Assembly: GCF_013618625.1 (NCBI RefSeq)
Contig: NZ_JABRWO010000009.1
Location: 62,001 to 126,000, forward strand
Origin: Bremerella alba
GTDB taxonomy: Bacteria; Planctomycetota; Planctomycetia; Pirellulales; Pirellulaceae
Direction of reading: 5' to 3'
Length of the DNA stretch: 64,000 nucleotides
Translations under genes and position numbers: made by a program
Shown: piece after piece, positions 1-9,000 of the stretch
Numbering within the stretch: the first letter of the stretch is position 1
Layout: every line of letters begins with the position of its first letter
The notes under the pieces: generated by a model
Databases searched by the model: none
The model's input: the letters and a program-made list of their open reading frames with translations, nothing else
What the model was told of the DNA's origin: nothing

Positions 1-1109
1 GCCACCACGATACTTGCCCGAAAGTGGAGCAGGAAAAGTAGAATCACTGCACCTGTAATGAGAATCTCTTGAAACAGGGCGGAGGTGAGTGTGGTGATGG
101 TCTCGTCAATCAGGCCGGTTCGGTCATAAACAATGTTCACCTTCACGCCGTTGAGGCTAGGCTCGATCTGTTTGATCTTTGCTTTGACCCGGTCGATGAC
201 CGCGCGCGGGTTCTCGCCGAATCGCATCACGACGACACCCCCGACCGCTTCGGTGCCGTTAAGGTCGATCGCGCCGCGGCGAAATTCTGGACCTAACTGA
301 ACGCGTCCAAGGTCACGCACTCGGAGGGGAATACCATCTTGCGAGCGGACGACGGTCTTCTCGATATCTTCGACGGCTTGACTGGTATCTTGATTGGCGC
401 CAATGAAGCCCTTGCCACGAATAATGAACTCCATTCCGCCTGACTCAACGGTTTTCGCTCCGACATCGATGTTCGATTTACGAACCGCTTCAACCAACTG
501 ATCGAGCGGAACGTTGTGAAAGCGGAGCCGGTCCGGGTCGATTTCAATTTGGTACTGACGAACATATCCACCCACGCTGGCAACTTCACTGACTCCAGGC
601 ACCGACTGTAACTCGTACTTCACGACGAAGTCTTGCAGGCTGCGCAGCTCGGAAAGATTCATTCCTTCTGGAGGATCGAGCGTGTAGTACAGAACCTGTC
701 CCAGCCCGGTGGCATCTGGGCCAAGCGTTGGGACGACACCTTCCGGCAGCATTGCCCCAGCCGTGCCGAGTTGCTCCAGGACACGTGAACGAGCCCAGTA
801 GAAATCGGTACTGTCTTTGAAGGTGACCTGGACGAAGCTGTAACCGAAAAGGCTTTTGCCGCGAACCGATTCGGCATCGGGAACCGCCAGCAAGGCCACC
901 GACAGGGGATAGGTGATCTGGTCTTCGATGTCTTTAGGGGAACGGCCGGGCCAGGCCGTAAAGACGATGACCTGGTTTTCGCCGATGTTTGGAATGGCGT
1001 CGATCGGTACCTGCTGCGCAGAGTACCAGCCGAAGCCGATGGTCACGACCAACAGAATCACCATGATCAAGCGTTCGCGAACGCAAAAGGAGATGATGTG
1101 GCTCAGCAT
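1..1109 (-). CDS. CusA/CzcA-family RND metal efflux pump, partial (N-terminal part only)
   Basis: Inner-membrane proton-driven RND pump that, with a periplasmic adaptor and an outer-membrane channel, would expel heavy-metal cations. Only about 369 N-terminal residues are in the window; the gene runs off the left edge. The start is ATG at 1107-1109, one base after the stop of the adaptor gene at 1111, so the two are co-transcribed. The protein opens with a first transmembrane helix, then the family hallmarks DAIPNIGENQV, WPGRSPKDIEDQITYPLS and DSTDFYWARSRV, as in the complete paralogue at 6040-9549, to which it is very similar. The visible part ends in TM2 (ILITGAVILLFLL). From family resemblance a Cu+/Ag+-type (CusA-like) substrate is likely, but the discriminating TM4 motif lies outside the window. 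Confidence 0.93.
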   Translation of the reverse strand, partial: MLSHIISFCVRERLIMVILLVVTIGFGWYSAQQVPIDAIPNIGENQVIVFTAWPGRSPKDIEDQITYPLSVALLAVPDAESVRGKSLFGYSFVQVTFKDSTDFYWARSRVLEQLGTAGAMLPEGVVPTLGPDATGLGQVLYYTLDPPEGMNLSELRSLQDFVVKYELQSVPGVSEVASVGGYVRQYQIEIDPDRLRFHNVPLDQLVEAVRKSNIDVGAKTVESGGMEFIIRGKGFIGANQDTSQAVEDIEKTVVRSQDGIPLRVRDLGRVQLGPEFRRGAIDLNGTEAVGGVVVMRFGENPRAVIDRVKAKIKQIEPSLNGVKVNIVYDRTGLIDETITTLTSALFQEILITGAVILLFLLHFRASIVV

Positions 1110-1110
1110 C

Positions 1111-3150
1111 TTATTGCTCCTCTCCGCTGGCGGGCTCGTGCTGATGTGCTTCATGCGGTGGCATGTTCGATACCATCACCGGCGGAATCGTGCGGACGTG
1201 CTCGCCGCAACGAAGCATTTCGCTTCCATAGTAAGGATTTAGCAATCGGTCGTTAGCTTGCAGCCAGTCTCCCTCACCTTCTTTGACCATGGGGCAGAAG
1301 AACTGGTGAAACTCCTGTTTCGCCTGGGAACCTCGGATGGATGTCGCGAGTTGTAAGACGGCATGGCTGATTGGTTTGAACTGCTTGCGGGCCTCGTCGA
1401 TCGACTGATGGTGTAGATGCTCGGAATGATCCGCGATCGCTTGCATTCGCTCGCGTGTCTTGTCATCAAGCTGCATGGAAGTGGCTAATTGCTTGGCGGC
1501 GTTGTGTAGGGTTAACGCGGCATCTGGGGACGGCTTTTTGTCCGAAGCGAGTTGGTTCTGGATGGTGAAGTAGGCTTGGTAGGCAGCCTCTAGAGTGCCC
1601 CCTTCCTCCCCTTCGATGGGCGAAATGTCGATGGAGTCGAATTCCATCGGAGTATTGCGGTTTCCCTTTTTCTCATAGCGAGTCGGGTCGATCAGACTCG
1701 GCTTGCCTGCCAATTGCATTTGGGAATCGATCAGGAAGTTGCCGGAGGTGGCGACCTGTTCGCCTGGCTTCACTCCTTTCAGGATGACGGCCTTGTCTTT
1801 TAGGATCGGACCGATCTTCACCGTACGAATCTCGAACCGTCCTGGCTCGGTCTCCACGTAGACCACGCTATTGTCGCCTGCCATCAAGAGGGCAGAACGT
1901 GGAATGACGATCGATGCCGTCCGCTCGACAGGCTGCTCGGTGTATCCGTAGCGAGATGTTGGAACGAGGTCCATGCCACAGATAGGACAGGAGCCCGGTT
2001 GGTCTTGAATGATTTGTGGATGCATAGGACTGATCCACTTGCCGGCGAGTTGTTCGTCGTAGACCTCCCCTTGCGGACCGATGGGGATCTCGATCTTGGC
2101 GACAGCATAGTCGCCTGGTCGTAGCTGGCCTTGATCGTTCTTGAATTCAACCCGAACGCCGACCGTGCGGTTCTTCTTGTCGACGCGAGGGTCAACAAAC
2201 GCAACGCGGCCGGTAAGAGTTTCGCCTGGGCGAGAAGTCAGCTCGGCTTTGACCACTTGTCCAAAACGAACACGTGACGCATCCTCAGGGTAGAGTTCCA
2301 GCATGAGCCATACGGTCGACAGATTGGCAATCCGGTAGATGGGTTCGCCGGCAGTAATATACTTTCCTTCTTCAGCGAGTTTTTCGATGACAGTACCACC
2401 CATGGGGGCATGAATCGTTAGCCGTGACTCCGCTTTGCTGGAAGTCTCAAGTTGATCGAGCTGCGCGGCCGTCATTCCTAGTTCCACAAGTTTCTGACGT
2501 GAATTCTCCAATAGCTTCTGCTGAGCTTCACGTATCGAAGCGAGTGAGGTGTTCTCCATGCGATTAACGCTATTTCGTACTTCCAGGAACTCGGCCTGGG
2601 CTGCATAGAGTTGAGGACTATAAACAACGGCCAAGTGATCCCCTTTCGCGACGACGACCCCCGTGTAATCTGCGAAGAGTCGCTCGACGCGTCCGTCGAT
2701 ATACGCGGCAAGTGTGGCTTGTCGACTCTCGTCGATTTCGATCGATCCAATCGTTTCCAGCGTGACTGAGACGGGCTCGGAGGTCACTGGGGCCGTCTTG
2801 ATTTGAGCGAGGCGTCGCTGAGCAGGTTCGATGGTGATGGCGAACTGATCGAGATCGGCACTACCTGACGATGCTGGCACCAAGGCCATCCCACAAATAG
2901 GACAGCGCCCCGGACCGGGCTGACGAATCTGAGGATGCATCGGGCACGTGTAGATCTGCTGACTATCACCGCTCGCTCCAGCGGATGGGGAGGCGTCGCC
3001 GGCACCAATCCAACCGATGCGTTGGGCAAGCCCCAAGAGGACAATAAGCAAGACCCCAGCGATGAGGAACGTTCCGATCGGGGCCAAACGCGACATCCAC
3101 CAGCGGATCGAGTGGGATCGAGGTTGTGGGGGACCAGGTGAGTTCGCCAT
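1111..3150 (-). CDS. CusB-like periplasmic adaptor with two heavy-metal-binding domains
   Basis: Membrane-fusion (HlyD/CusB) subunit linking the RND pump at 1-1109 to a TolC-type channel. I place the start at the ATG at 3148-3150 (MANSPGPPQP), because the extra 36 codons available upstream look non-coding; the ATG at 3258 is the alternative. An N-terminal membrane anchor is followed by a CPMHP/CPICGM heavy-metal-binding domain, the barrel-sandwich and hairpin core, a second metal-binding domain (PMHPQ ... CPICGM) whose first Cys is replaced by Ser (WISPMHPQ), a beta-barrel/MP domain, and a C-terminal helical region resembling DUF3347, which is common at the end of such adaptors. The C-terminus is His-rich. 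The gene is followed after one base by the pump gene and preceded by the YHS-like lipoprotein, giving one operon. Confidence 0.9.
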   Translation of the reverse strand: MANSPGPPQPRSHSIRWWMSRLAPIGTFLIAGVLLIVLLGLAQRIGWIGAGDASPSAGASGDSQQIYTCPMHPQIRQPGPGRCPICGMALVPASSGSADLDQFAITIEPAQRRLAQIKTAPVTSEPVSVTLETIGSIEIDESRQATLAAYIDGRVERLFADYTGVVVAKGDHLAVVYSPQLYAAQAEFLEVRNSVNRMENTSLASIREAQQKLLENSRQKLVELGMTAAQLDQLETSSKAESRLTIHAPMGGTVIEKLAEEGKYITAGEPIYRIANLSTVWLMLELYPEDASRVRFGQVVKAELTSRPGETLTGRVAFVDPRVDKKNRTVGVRVEFKNDQGQLRPGDYAVAKIEIPIGPQGEVYDEQLAGKWISPMHPQIIQDQPGSCPICGMDLVPTSRYGYTEQPVERTASIVIPRSALLMAGDNSVVYVETEPGRFEIRTVKIGPILKDKAVILKGVKPGEQVATSGNFLIDSQMQLAGKPSLIDPTRYEKKGNRNTPMEFDSIDISPIEGEEGGTLEAAYQAYFTIQNQLASDKKPSPDAALTLHNAAKQLATSMQLDDKTRERMQAIADHSEHLHHQSIDEARKQFKPISHAVLQLATSIRGSQAKQEFHQFFCPMVKEGEGDWLQANDRLLNPYYGSEMLRCGEHVRTIPPVMVSNMPPHEAHQHEPASGEEQ

Positions 3151-3283
3151 GACCAAATCCAATCGGCAAGGGTGAAGCAAGGGAGAGCGGCTGGACCGGA
3201 ACGAGTCGCCAGCATTGGACCGCGCCAGGAACTGCTCCGGCCAGCCGCTCGTATTCACGTAGTTACGCTTGGGTTAAACAACG

Positions 3284-3595
3284 TTACGAATGCTGGTGAT
3301 CATCGTCATGGTCACCATGGTCGTGGGCACCAGGATTGGGATGCTCATCTGCTTCGGCTAGCTTGGTTGCCTTGTCTTCTTCCGAAAGAGCTTCCCACTT
3401 GGGCTTGCAGCCGGGGCAGCAAAATCCAACGGTCTCACCGTTCCACTCGGCACGCCCGCCGTCGGCAGCGACTTCGCCACCCATGATGGGGCAGTACTGG
3501 TTCACGGTCTGGGCCGTGTCAGGGGCATCTCCGGAGGATTGATTGCAGCCCAAGAACAAAACGGTCGCGCAAAGCGACAACAATAGATAGCGCAT
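3284..3595 (-). CDS. Small lipoprotein with YHS-like metal-binding domain and His-rich tail
   Basis: A 103-residue exported lipoprotein: signal peptide with lipobox LFLGC, then one YHS-like domain (NQYCPIMGGEV ... VGFCCPGC) and a C-terminal tail of alternating His/Asp (HDHGDHDDDHQH). The Cys pairs and the His tail suggest it binds soft metal ions at the outer face of the inner membrane or in the outer membrane and hands them to the adaptor encoded downstream. AGGA lies about eight bases before the ATG. It lies between the Cys-rich gene at 3700-4167 and the adaptor gene at 1111-3150 on the same strand, so it is probably the second gene of that operon. The function is inferred from domain and context only. 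Confidence 0.85.
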   Translation of the reverse strand: MRYLLLSLCATVLFLGCNQSSGDAPDTAQTVNQYCPIMGGEVAADGGRAEWNGETVGFCCPGCKPKWEALSEEDKATKLAEADEHPNPGAHDHGDHDDDHQHS

Positions 3596-3699
3596 GGTTA
3601 TTTCCTACGTTGGTGAATCGTGTTTGAGATCGCCTGGTTAGGGCGAAGTGGTAGACGTTTCGGAGGATCTCTCCGAGCAAAGAATCGACGCGTTGGTCG

Positions 3700-4167
3700 T
3701 TACGTCAGCCAAACACAGAGAACCGTCTGTTTCTCAGCCGCTAAGGCCAATGCAGGACGGTCGGTCGTAGGAACAAGGGACGCTCGGCAGCAGACGACTT
3801 CGTACTCGCAAGTCACGGTCGCCAAGTATAGGTCAGCCAGATCATGACACTCCAATGTCGAAGACACCGGCAGAGGCTGTTCTTGGACAGGACTCGAAAG
3901 ATGGCAGCTACATCCTGTTGAGGAGTGAACCCCGTCATCACTTGACCGATCAGAAGCCGGAGTCGAGGAAGAGCCGGATCGGCAATGGGGGCAACTCGAC
4001 GGTGCTCCCTCTTTCGTCCGCGGACCATGGCAGCAGCACTGTGTCAGACAGGTCGATGCCGATGTCATCGAACAGCGACACTTAGCAGCGTGAGCGATAC
4101 AGACCGACTGCGTCAGCATCATCAATGCTGCGAAAAAGACGGTCAAATTGCTCACAAATGAAATCAC
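3700..4167 (-). CDS. Exported Cys-rich small protein (operon leader), unknown family
   Basis: About 155 residues with 16 cysteines by my count, including CLTQCCCHG, SCPHC and GCSCH clusters. I choose the GTG at 4165-4167, because AGAGGA lies seven bases before it and it produces a clean signal peptide (MISFVSNLTVFFAALMM); a TTG at 4198-4200 would add 11 charged residues in front. No enzyme motif is seen. It is the first gene of the minus-strand operon Cys-rich / YHS lipoprotein / adaptor / RND pump and lies divergent to the MerR gene. It belongs to a set of six analogous small exported Cys-rich proteins in this window, all next to metal-transport genes. A periplasmic metal-chelating or sensing role is inferred; no known family is recognised. 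Confidence 0.7.
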   Translation of the reverse strand: MISFVSNLTVFFAALMMLTQSVCIAHAAKCRCSMTSASTCLTQCCCHGPRTKEGAPSSCPHCRSGSSSTPASDRSSDDGVHSSTGCSCHLSSPVQEQPLPVSSTLECHDLADLYLATVTCEYEVVCCRASLVPTTDRPALALAAEKQTVLCVWLT

Positions 4168-4279
4168 TTCGGTTTCCTCTTGCCCAGTGGGGATATTCAA
4201 AGTCTAGGCTGCACTTCAACTTGCGTCAACATCTAAGCCCCGCTGGGAATCGCGATCGACACGGCCTGCAAGGTTTGGC

Positions 4280-4311
4280 TTGACTCCGTACCATAGTACA
4301 GGGTCGATAAT
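4280..4311 (+). promoter_or_regulatory. MerR-type promoter and operator
   Basis: A -35 box TTGACT (4280-4285) and a -10 box GATAAT (4306-4311) are separated by 20 bases, the overlong spacer typical of MerR-activated promoters. The spacer holds the dyad GTAC-CATA-GTAC (4288-4299), the same GTAC-N4-GTAC arrangement known for the Tn501 mer operator. It reads towards the merR-like gene at 4332, about 20 bases downstream, so the gene is probably autoregulated together with 4761-5480. Confidence 0.8.
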
Positions 4312-4331
4312 TCGTGTAAGGAGATTTTGCT

Positions 4332-4757
4332 ATGCCTCGATTTACGATCGGAAGACTTGCCAAGGCGGCAGGCGTCGGTGTCGAAACGATTCGCTTTTAT
4401 GAAAAGCGGGGTCTTATTGCTCGGCCCAAAGCAATAGGCACCTATCGCGAGTATTCACCAGAGACGGTCGACCGGATCCATTTCATCAAACGTGCTCAGG
4501 AATTGGGTTTCACGTTGGCTGAGATCCTGGAGTTGTTGAGCTTTGCCGATACACCCTACGCTGATCGGAAAGCGGCGAAACAGTTCGCCAGTCAGAAAGT
4601 AGAGGAGATTCGCGAGAAGATCGCTGACCTACAAAGAATACAAGAGTCGCTTAGTTACTTGGTCGAGCAGTGCTCTGGGCATGGTCCGATGGAAGGTTGT
4701 CCCATTATCGAGGCATTGGCAAATCGCAAACATCACCCACAGTCTTTGGAGTCGTAA
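4332..4757 (+). CDS. MerR-family metal-responsive regulator
   Basis: A 141-residue MerR-family dimeric activator/repressor. Residues 3-70 form the winged helix-turn-helix (FTIGRLAKAAGVGVETIRFYE ... TYREYSPE), followed by the long dimerisation helix (about 82-112) and a C-terminal metal-binding segment with C114 and C123 (QCSGHGPMEGCPIIEAL), which align with C117 and C126 of Tn501 MerR. The third mercury ligand of MerR, C82, is not present here (FADTPYADRK), so the metal or the coordination geometry may differ from Hg(II). The start codon follows the SD-like AAGGAG. The gene ends three bases before the membrane protein at 4761, forming a two-gene operon. GTAC-N4-GTAC at its promoter supports a MerR-like operator specificity. 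Confidence 0.9.
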   Translation: MPRFTIGRLAKAAGVGVETIRFYEKRGLIARPKAIGTYREYSPETVDRIHFIKRAQELGFTLAEILELLSFADTPYADRKAAKQFASQKVEEIREKIADLQRIQESLSYLVEQCSGHGPMEGCPIIEALANRKHHPQSLES

Positions 4758-4760
4758 CCG

Positions 4761-5480
4761 ATGGAAGTTGTTTATCAAAGCAATCTGCGATGCGGCAATT
4801 GCCTCAGCAAGCTGAAGCCGTATCTCGACGCAGAACCAACTATTAAACAGTGGTCATCCGATCTCGCAGATCCACGAAAGCTTGTCCGAGTTCAATTGAG
4901 TAGTATTGCGGAAAAGACTCGAGTACTCGATCTGTTTCATCAGGCAGGTTTCTCCGCACAGGAGCTTGTCACCGTGAAACCAGATGAAAAGGAAACGTCG
5001 AAATTCAAGCTGTCCTCTTATCGACCACTACTATTGGTGGTGGCGTACATCCTAGGAGTAACCCTATTCACTGAGTTCGCGATTGGGCAGTTCGAGTGGA
5101 CTCGCGCCATGAACCACTTTATGGGATTCTTCTTTCTCGGGTTTGCCTTTTTCAAACTATTGAACGTGACTGCTTTTGCGGAAGCGTTTCAAACCTACGA
5201 TGTCGTGGCCAAGCGATGGCACGGCTATGCGTTGGCCTACCCATTTGTGGAATTGGGGCTGGGGATCTTGTATCTGTCTCAATCGTTTCCGCTATTGGCC
5301 AATGGGGTGACGATCGCCGTGATGGGCATCGGTCTGGTCGGAGTGATCGCCGCGGTTCGTAATCGAAAGCCCATTCAGTGTGCTTGCCTAGGGACGGTTT
5401 TCAACTTGCCGATGTCTGTTGTGACAATTGTCGAGAATTCCGTCATGATTGCCATGGCGGGCGGGATGCTGTTGATGTGA
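4761..5480 (+). CDS. HMA-like domain fused to MauE/DoxX-like membrane protein (MerT-like role)
   Basis: A 239-residue protein. The N-terminal 70 residues resemble a heavy-metal-associated (HMA) domain with the CxxC pair C11/C14 (RCGNCLSKLK). A linker leads to four transmembrane segments from about residue 85, of the MauE/DoxX type, with a further Cys pair near the last loop (IQCACLGTVFNLP). Such two-part proteins occur next to merR-like genes and are thought to move metal ions or thiol-reducing equivalents across the inner membrane. It starts three bases after the regulator, so the two are translated together, and it is followed by a strong bidirectional hairpin. Transport function is inferred from the domain make-up and the MerR neighbour; the substrate is unknown. 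Confidence 0.8.
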   Translation: MEVVYQSNLRCGNCLSKLKPYLDAEPTIKQWSSDLADPRKLVRVQLSSIAEKTRVLDLFHQAGFSAQELVTVKPDEKETSKFKLSSYRPLLLVVAYILGVTLFTEFAIGQFEWTRAMNHFMGFFFLGFAFFKLLNVTAFAEAFQTYDVVAKRWHGYALAYPFVELGLGILYLSQSFPLLANGVTIAVMGIGLVGVIAAVRNRKPIQCACLGTVFNLPMSVVTIVENSVMIAMAGGMLLM

Positions 5481-5494
5481 TCCGTAGACTGTCG

Positions 5495-5526
5495 TTCGTT
5501 GCCTCACAGTAGTGTGAGGCAACGAA
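5495..5526. terminator. Bidirectional terminator-like hairpin
   Basis: A perfect 14-bp inverted repeat (5495-5508 with 5513-5526) around a 4-base loop GTAG, placed between two convergent genes that end at 5480 and 5543. There is no long U-tract on either strand, but position and stem strength fit a shared terminator. Confidence 0.75.
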
Positions 5527-5542
5527 TCGGCACGCTAATCTT

Positions 5543-5992
5543 CTATCTCTGCTGTGATCGAAGGGACGCTAGGTAAAGTTCATCGAGCTTCTTGAGGTAA
5601 GCTTTTGGATCTTTGGCGATCTTCTCAGTGCACGGAGGGCAACAAACGTAGAAGATCTGACCTTCGACGATTGTCCACTTTGCCTTGGGCGACAGCTTGT
5701 TTTCCATCACGGGGCAAATGCCTTGGGCTTTGGCGAAGTTGTTATGAATCGTTGCCCAGTGTTCCGGTTTAACTTGCTGCTGCAAACAACCTTTGCAGCA
5801 AACATAGACAAGCTCTTCACCGACTTTCACCTTGATCGGTGTTCCCATCGAACCTAGCTTCTGGCCAGAGATGGGGCAGATGTCCTGCACAGCGATGTGA
5901 ATCTTGTCATGTTCCGACAACTCTTGTGCCTGTGCGGAAACGGCTGACGAGGTAACCAGCAACGCGGCGATCATAATGAACGTTTTCATCAA
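5543..5992 (-). CDS. Exported protein with two YHS-like Cys domains
   Basis: A 149-residue periplasmic protein. After the signal peptide (MKTFIMIAALLVTSSAVSAQA) it carries two consecutive YHS-like metal-binding domains: ICPISGQKLGSMGTP ... VYVCCKGC and ICPVMENKL ... FYVCCPPC, each with the CP and CCxxC cysteines. The first repeat shares the unusual stretch LGSMGTP with the C-terminal domain fused to the adaptor encoded at 9546-11477, so the two probably derive from one another. The gene lies 47 bases after the pump gene at 6040 on the same strand and is the last gene of that operon. AAAGGA precedes the ATG. Likely a periplasmic metal chaperone; specificity is not visible. Confidence 0.83.
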   Translation of the reverse strand: MMKTFIMIAALLVTSSAVSAQAQELSEHDKIHIAVQDICPISGQKLGSMGTPIKVKVGEELVYVCCKGCLQQQVKPEHWATIHNNFAKAQGICPVMENKLSPKAKWTIVEGQIFYVCCPPCTEKIAKDPKAYLKKLDELYLASLRSQQR

Positions 5993-6039
5993 ATCTTTTC
6001 CTTTCTAACTAGCAAACAAATCACTACGGCCACAATCCG

Positions 6040-9000
6040 TTAGGCGGCCGTCGCGTGAGAAGCCATCTCTTCGGACTCCTCTTCATCCAATGACATTTCA
6101 AGCAGCGAGTCGCTGAGGCCCGCTTTCAACTTGAGTTCCAGATACCAGCAATAAATTGTGGGAACTACGAACGTTGTGAATGGTTCGATCAGCATGCCAC
6201 CGAAGACCGGCAATGCCATTGCTTTGGCGACGTCCGCTCCGCGACCTGTCGAAAGCAGAATAGGAATCAACGCGGCAATCGTTGTGACCGTGGTCATCAC
6301 ACAGGGGCGTATTCGTTTGAGCCCAGCTTGGTAAATCTCCTCCCGTAGGTCCTCGACATTCGTGATGGTCCGACGCTTCAGGCGGTCGTGGATGTAACTG
6401 GCCATCACGATACCGTCGTCAGCGGCCAAACCTGCCAGGGCAATGAATCCAACCCACACGGCAGTGTTCAGTTCGATATTCATGACCGCGAGGGCGATCA
6501 TGCCTCCGGCGCAGGCGACGGGGATACCGGAGAATACCACCAGGGAGATCGGTAGATTGCGAAAGTGCAGGTAATGCAGCAATAAGTTAATTAGGAAGAC
6601 AGCCGGAATGATCCACATCAGGCGATAGTTCGCCTCGATCTGGTTCTGGAATGAGCCCACTGCCTGTAGTTCAAAGTTGCCATCAGGAAACACCAGCGTT
6701 CCCGACTCACGGGCAACGCGTAGTGAATCCATGACCGAATCGACCGTTTCCAAATCGCCTGCGACGCCAGAAGGAGTGAACATGACGTGAGCAACCAGAC
6801 GCGAATCCTCGCTATTGATCATGCCAGGTCCCCATGTAGTGGAAACCTTGGCCAGTCTTTCCAGCGGGACTACATCGTGGGATTGGGTTACGATGGGAGT
6901 CCTAGGGAGCTCTCCCATGTTCTCGCGGACTTCTCGATTGAAGCGGACTTGAATCGGGTATCGCTCCCGTCCTTCGACCGTCGTCGTAACGTCGAGACCA
7001 CCTAGGCCGGCCGCGACGATCTGATTGACCATCATAGTAGTCATCCCGTAGCGGGCAGCTTCTTCACGATCGACCTCAAACTCGTAGTAAGGTTTTCCCA
7101 TGACGATGTCTGGATTGACGGTACCTGCGTTCACGAGGCGATGTTTTTTCAACTCTTCGGCAACGGCCACTGATGCTTCCGACAGCCCTTCTAGGGAGTC
7201 TCCGTAGACACGAACTGCCATTGATGCCTTGATACCGGACTGCAACATGACGATACGGCCTTCGATCGGCTGCAGTGGTGAGGCAGGCGTAACGCCTGGA
7301 AGGGTAGCGGCCTCATTAATTTGATCCCAGATGTCGCGCTCCGTAATGCCTTTACGCCATTGATCATGTGGTTTCAGCATGACGTAGGTTTCAATCATCG
7401 CGGCAGGGGCTGGATCGAGTGCCGATTCAACGCGACCAATCTTTCCCATCACGTGGGCAACTTCTGGAATCTCTTTGATCAGGACATCTTGCGATTGCAG
7501 AATCTCCATGACCTGATTAAATCCGGCAGCAGGATATAAGCTGGGCATGTAGAACCAACTTCCCTCGTCCAAGGCAATCCAGTCATCGGACTTGAGGCCT
7601 TGGAAGGTATGCTTCGCATCGACGTATCCGGGAACCTCATTGAGATCCGCTCCGACGAGTGATACTAATTTCTCAAAGGGGCGAAGTACGGTCGGCAGGC
7701 CAATCCAGGCACCAAGTCCCAGGATGAAAATCACCAGCGGAAAAAGCAGCATGATTCCCTTATGATGAAGGGCCATACGCAAACGTCCGGCGTACAGAAA
7801 TCGCACAAATTGGCTGGCAGGGTTGTCTTCCATGGGCCGAAGTTGTTCACGGCTCATCCACCAGCCAATCGCTGCGCCAACCAGGCCAAGGCCGACCGTG
7901 GCGAGAGTACTCGGTACACCAAGGAGTTCAGCCAAGTGCTCACCCCATAGAAGTTGACCGAGAAGCATGCTGATACCGGCCAATCCTATCGCAGCTGTCA
8001 TAGACCGCCAGGTGAGCCTTGGAGCATTGTGCAAAAAGATTCGGGCAAGTACCGGAACGACCGTCACGGCGACAATCAAGCTGGCCGCCAAAGCAAACGT
8101 TTTCGTCCAGGCCAGTGGAGCGAACAGCTTGTAGTCTCTGCCAGTTAGAAAGAAGACGGGCAGAAAGCTCACGATCGTCGTACTGACGGCCGTGAGAACT
8201 GCTGGTATGACTTCGCTTGCCGACTGTTGGATGACACGTAGTCGCTGAGGAGGTCCGCCTGGTGCTCCCTTCGCTTCCCATTCGGCAAGGGCATCGTAGA
8301 TGTTTTCCAAGACGATAATCCCCATGTCGACCATCGTGCCGATCGCAATCGCAATTCCCGCAAGCGACATGATATTCGCATCGACATGAAACCACTTCAT
8401 AGCCGCGAAGGACATGAGTACCGCCATCGGCAAGGTAATCGCAATGATCAGACTCGACCGAACGTTGAGCAGGAAAAGAACCACCACGGCAATCGTGATG
8501 AGAATTTCGTGACTCAATGCGTCGGTGAGCGTAGCAACTGTTTCATTAATCAGTTGCGTACGATCGTAGATGCCGAGGATTTTGATTCCGCCCAGTTCGC
8601 TTTCCAGGGAAGCGATCTTCGATTTGATGCGCTGAATCACTTCGCGAGGATTCTCGCCGTAACGCATGACGACGACGCCGCCCACGGTCTCACGACCATT
8701 CAAGTCGATAGCACCTCGCCGAAAGGAAGGGCCTACTTGGACTTGAGCGAGATCACGAACGCGGACCGGTATCCCGTCGCGAGTCTGAACAACGGTATTC
8801 TCGATTTGCTCAATCGTTTCCGGCTCAGTCTTGCCGGCACCGATGAATCCTCGCCCGCGGACAATGAACTCCATCCCGGACGTCTCGACCGTCTTCGCAC
8901 CGACATCAATATTCGAAGCCTTCACGGCGTCGATGACGAGGTTCAAGGGAATGTCGTGGAAACGCAGTTGGTCGGGATTAACTTCGACCTGGTACTGCTT

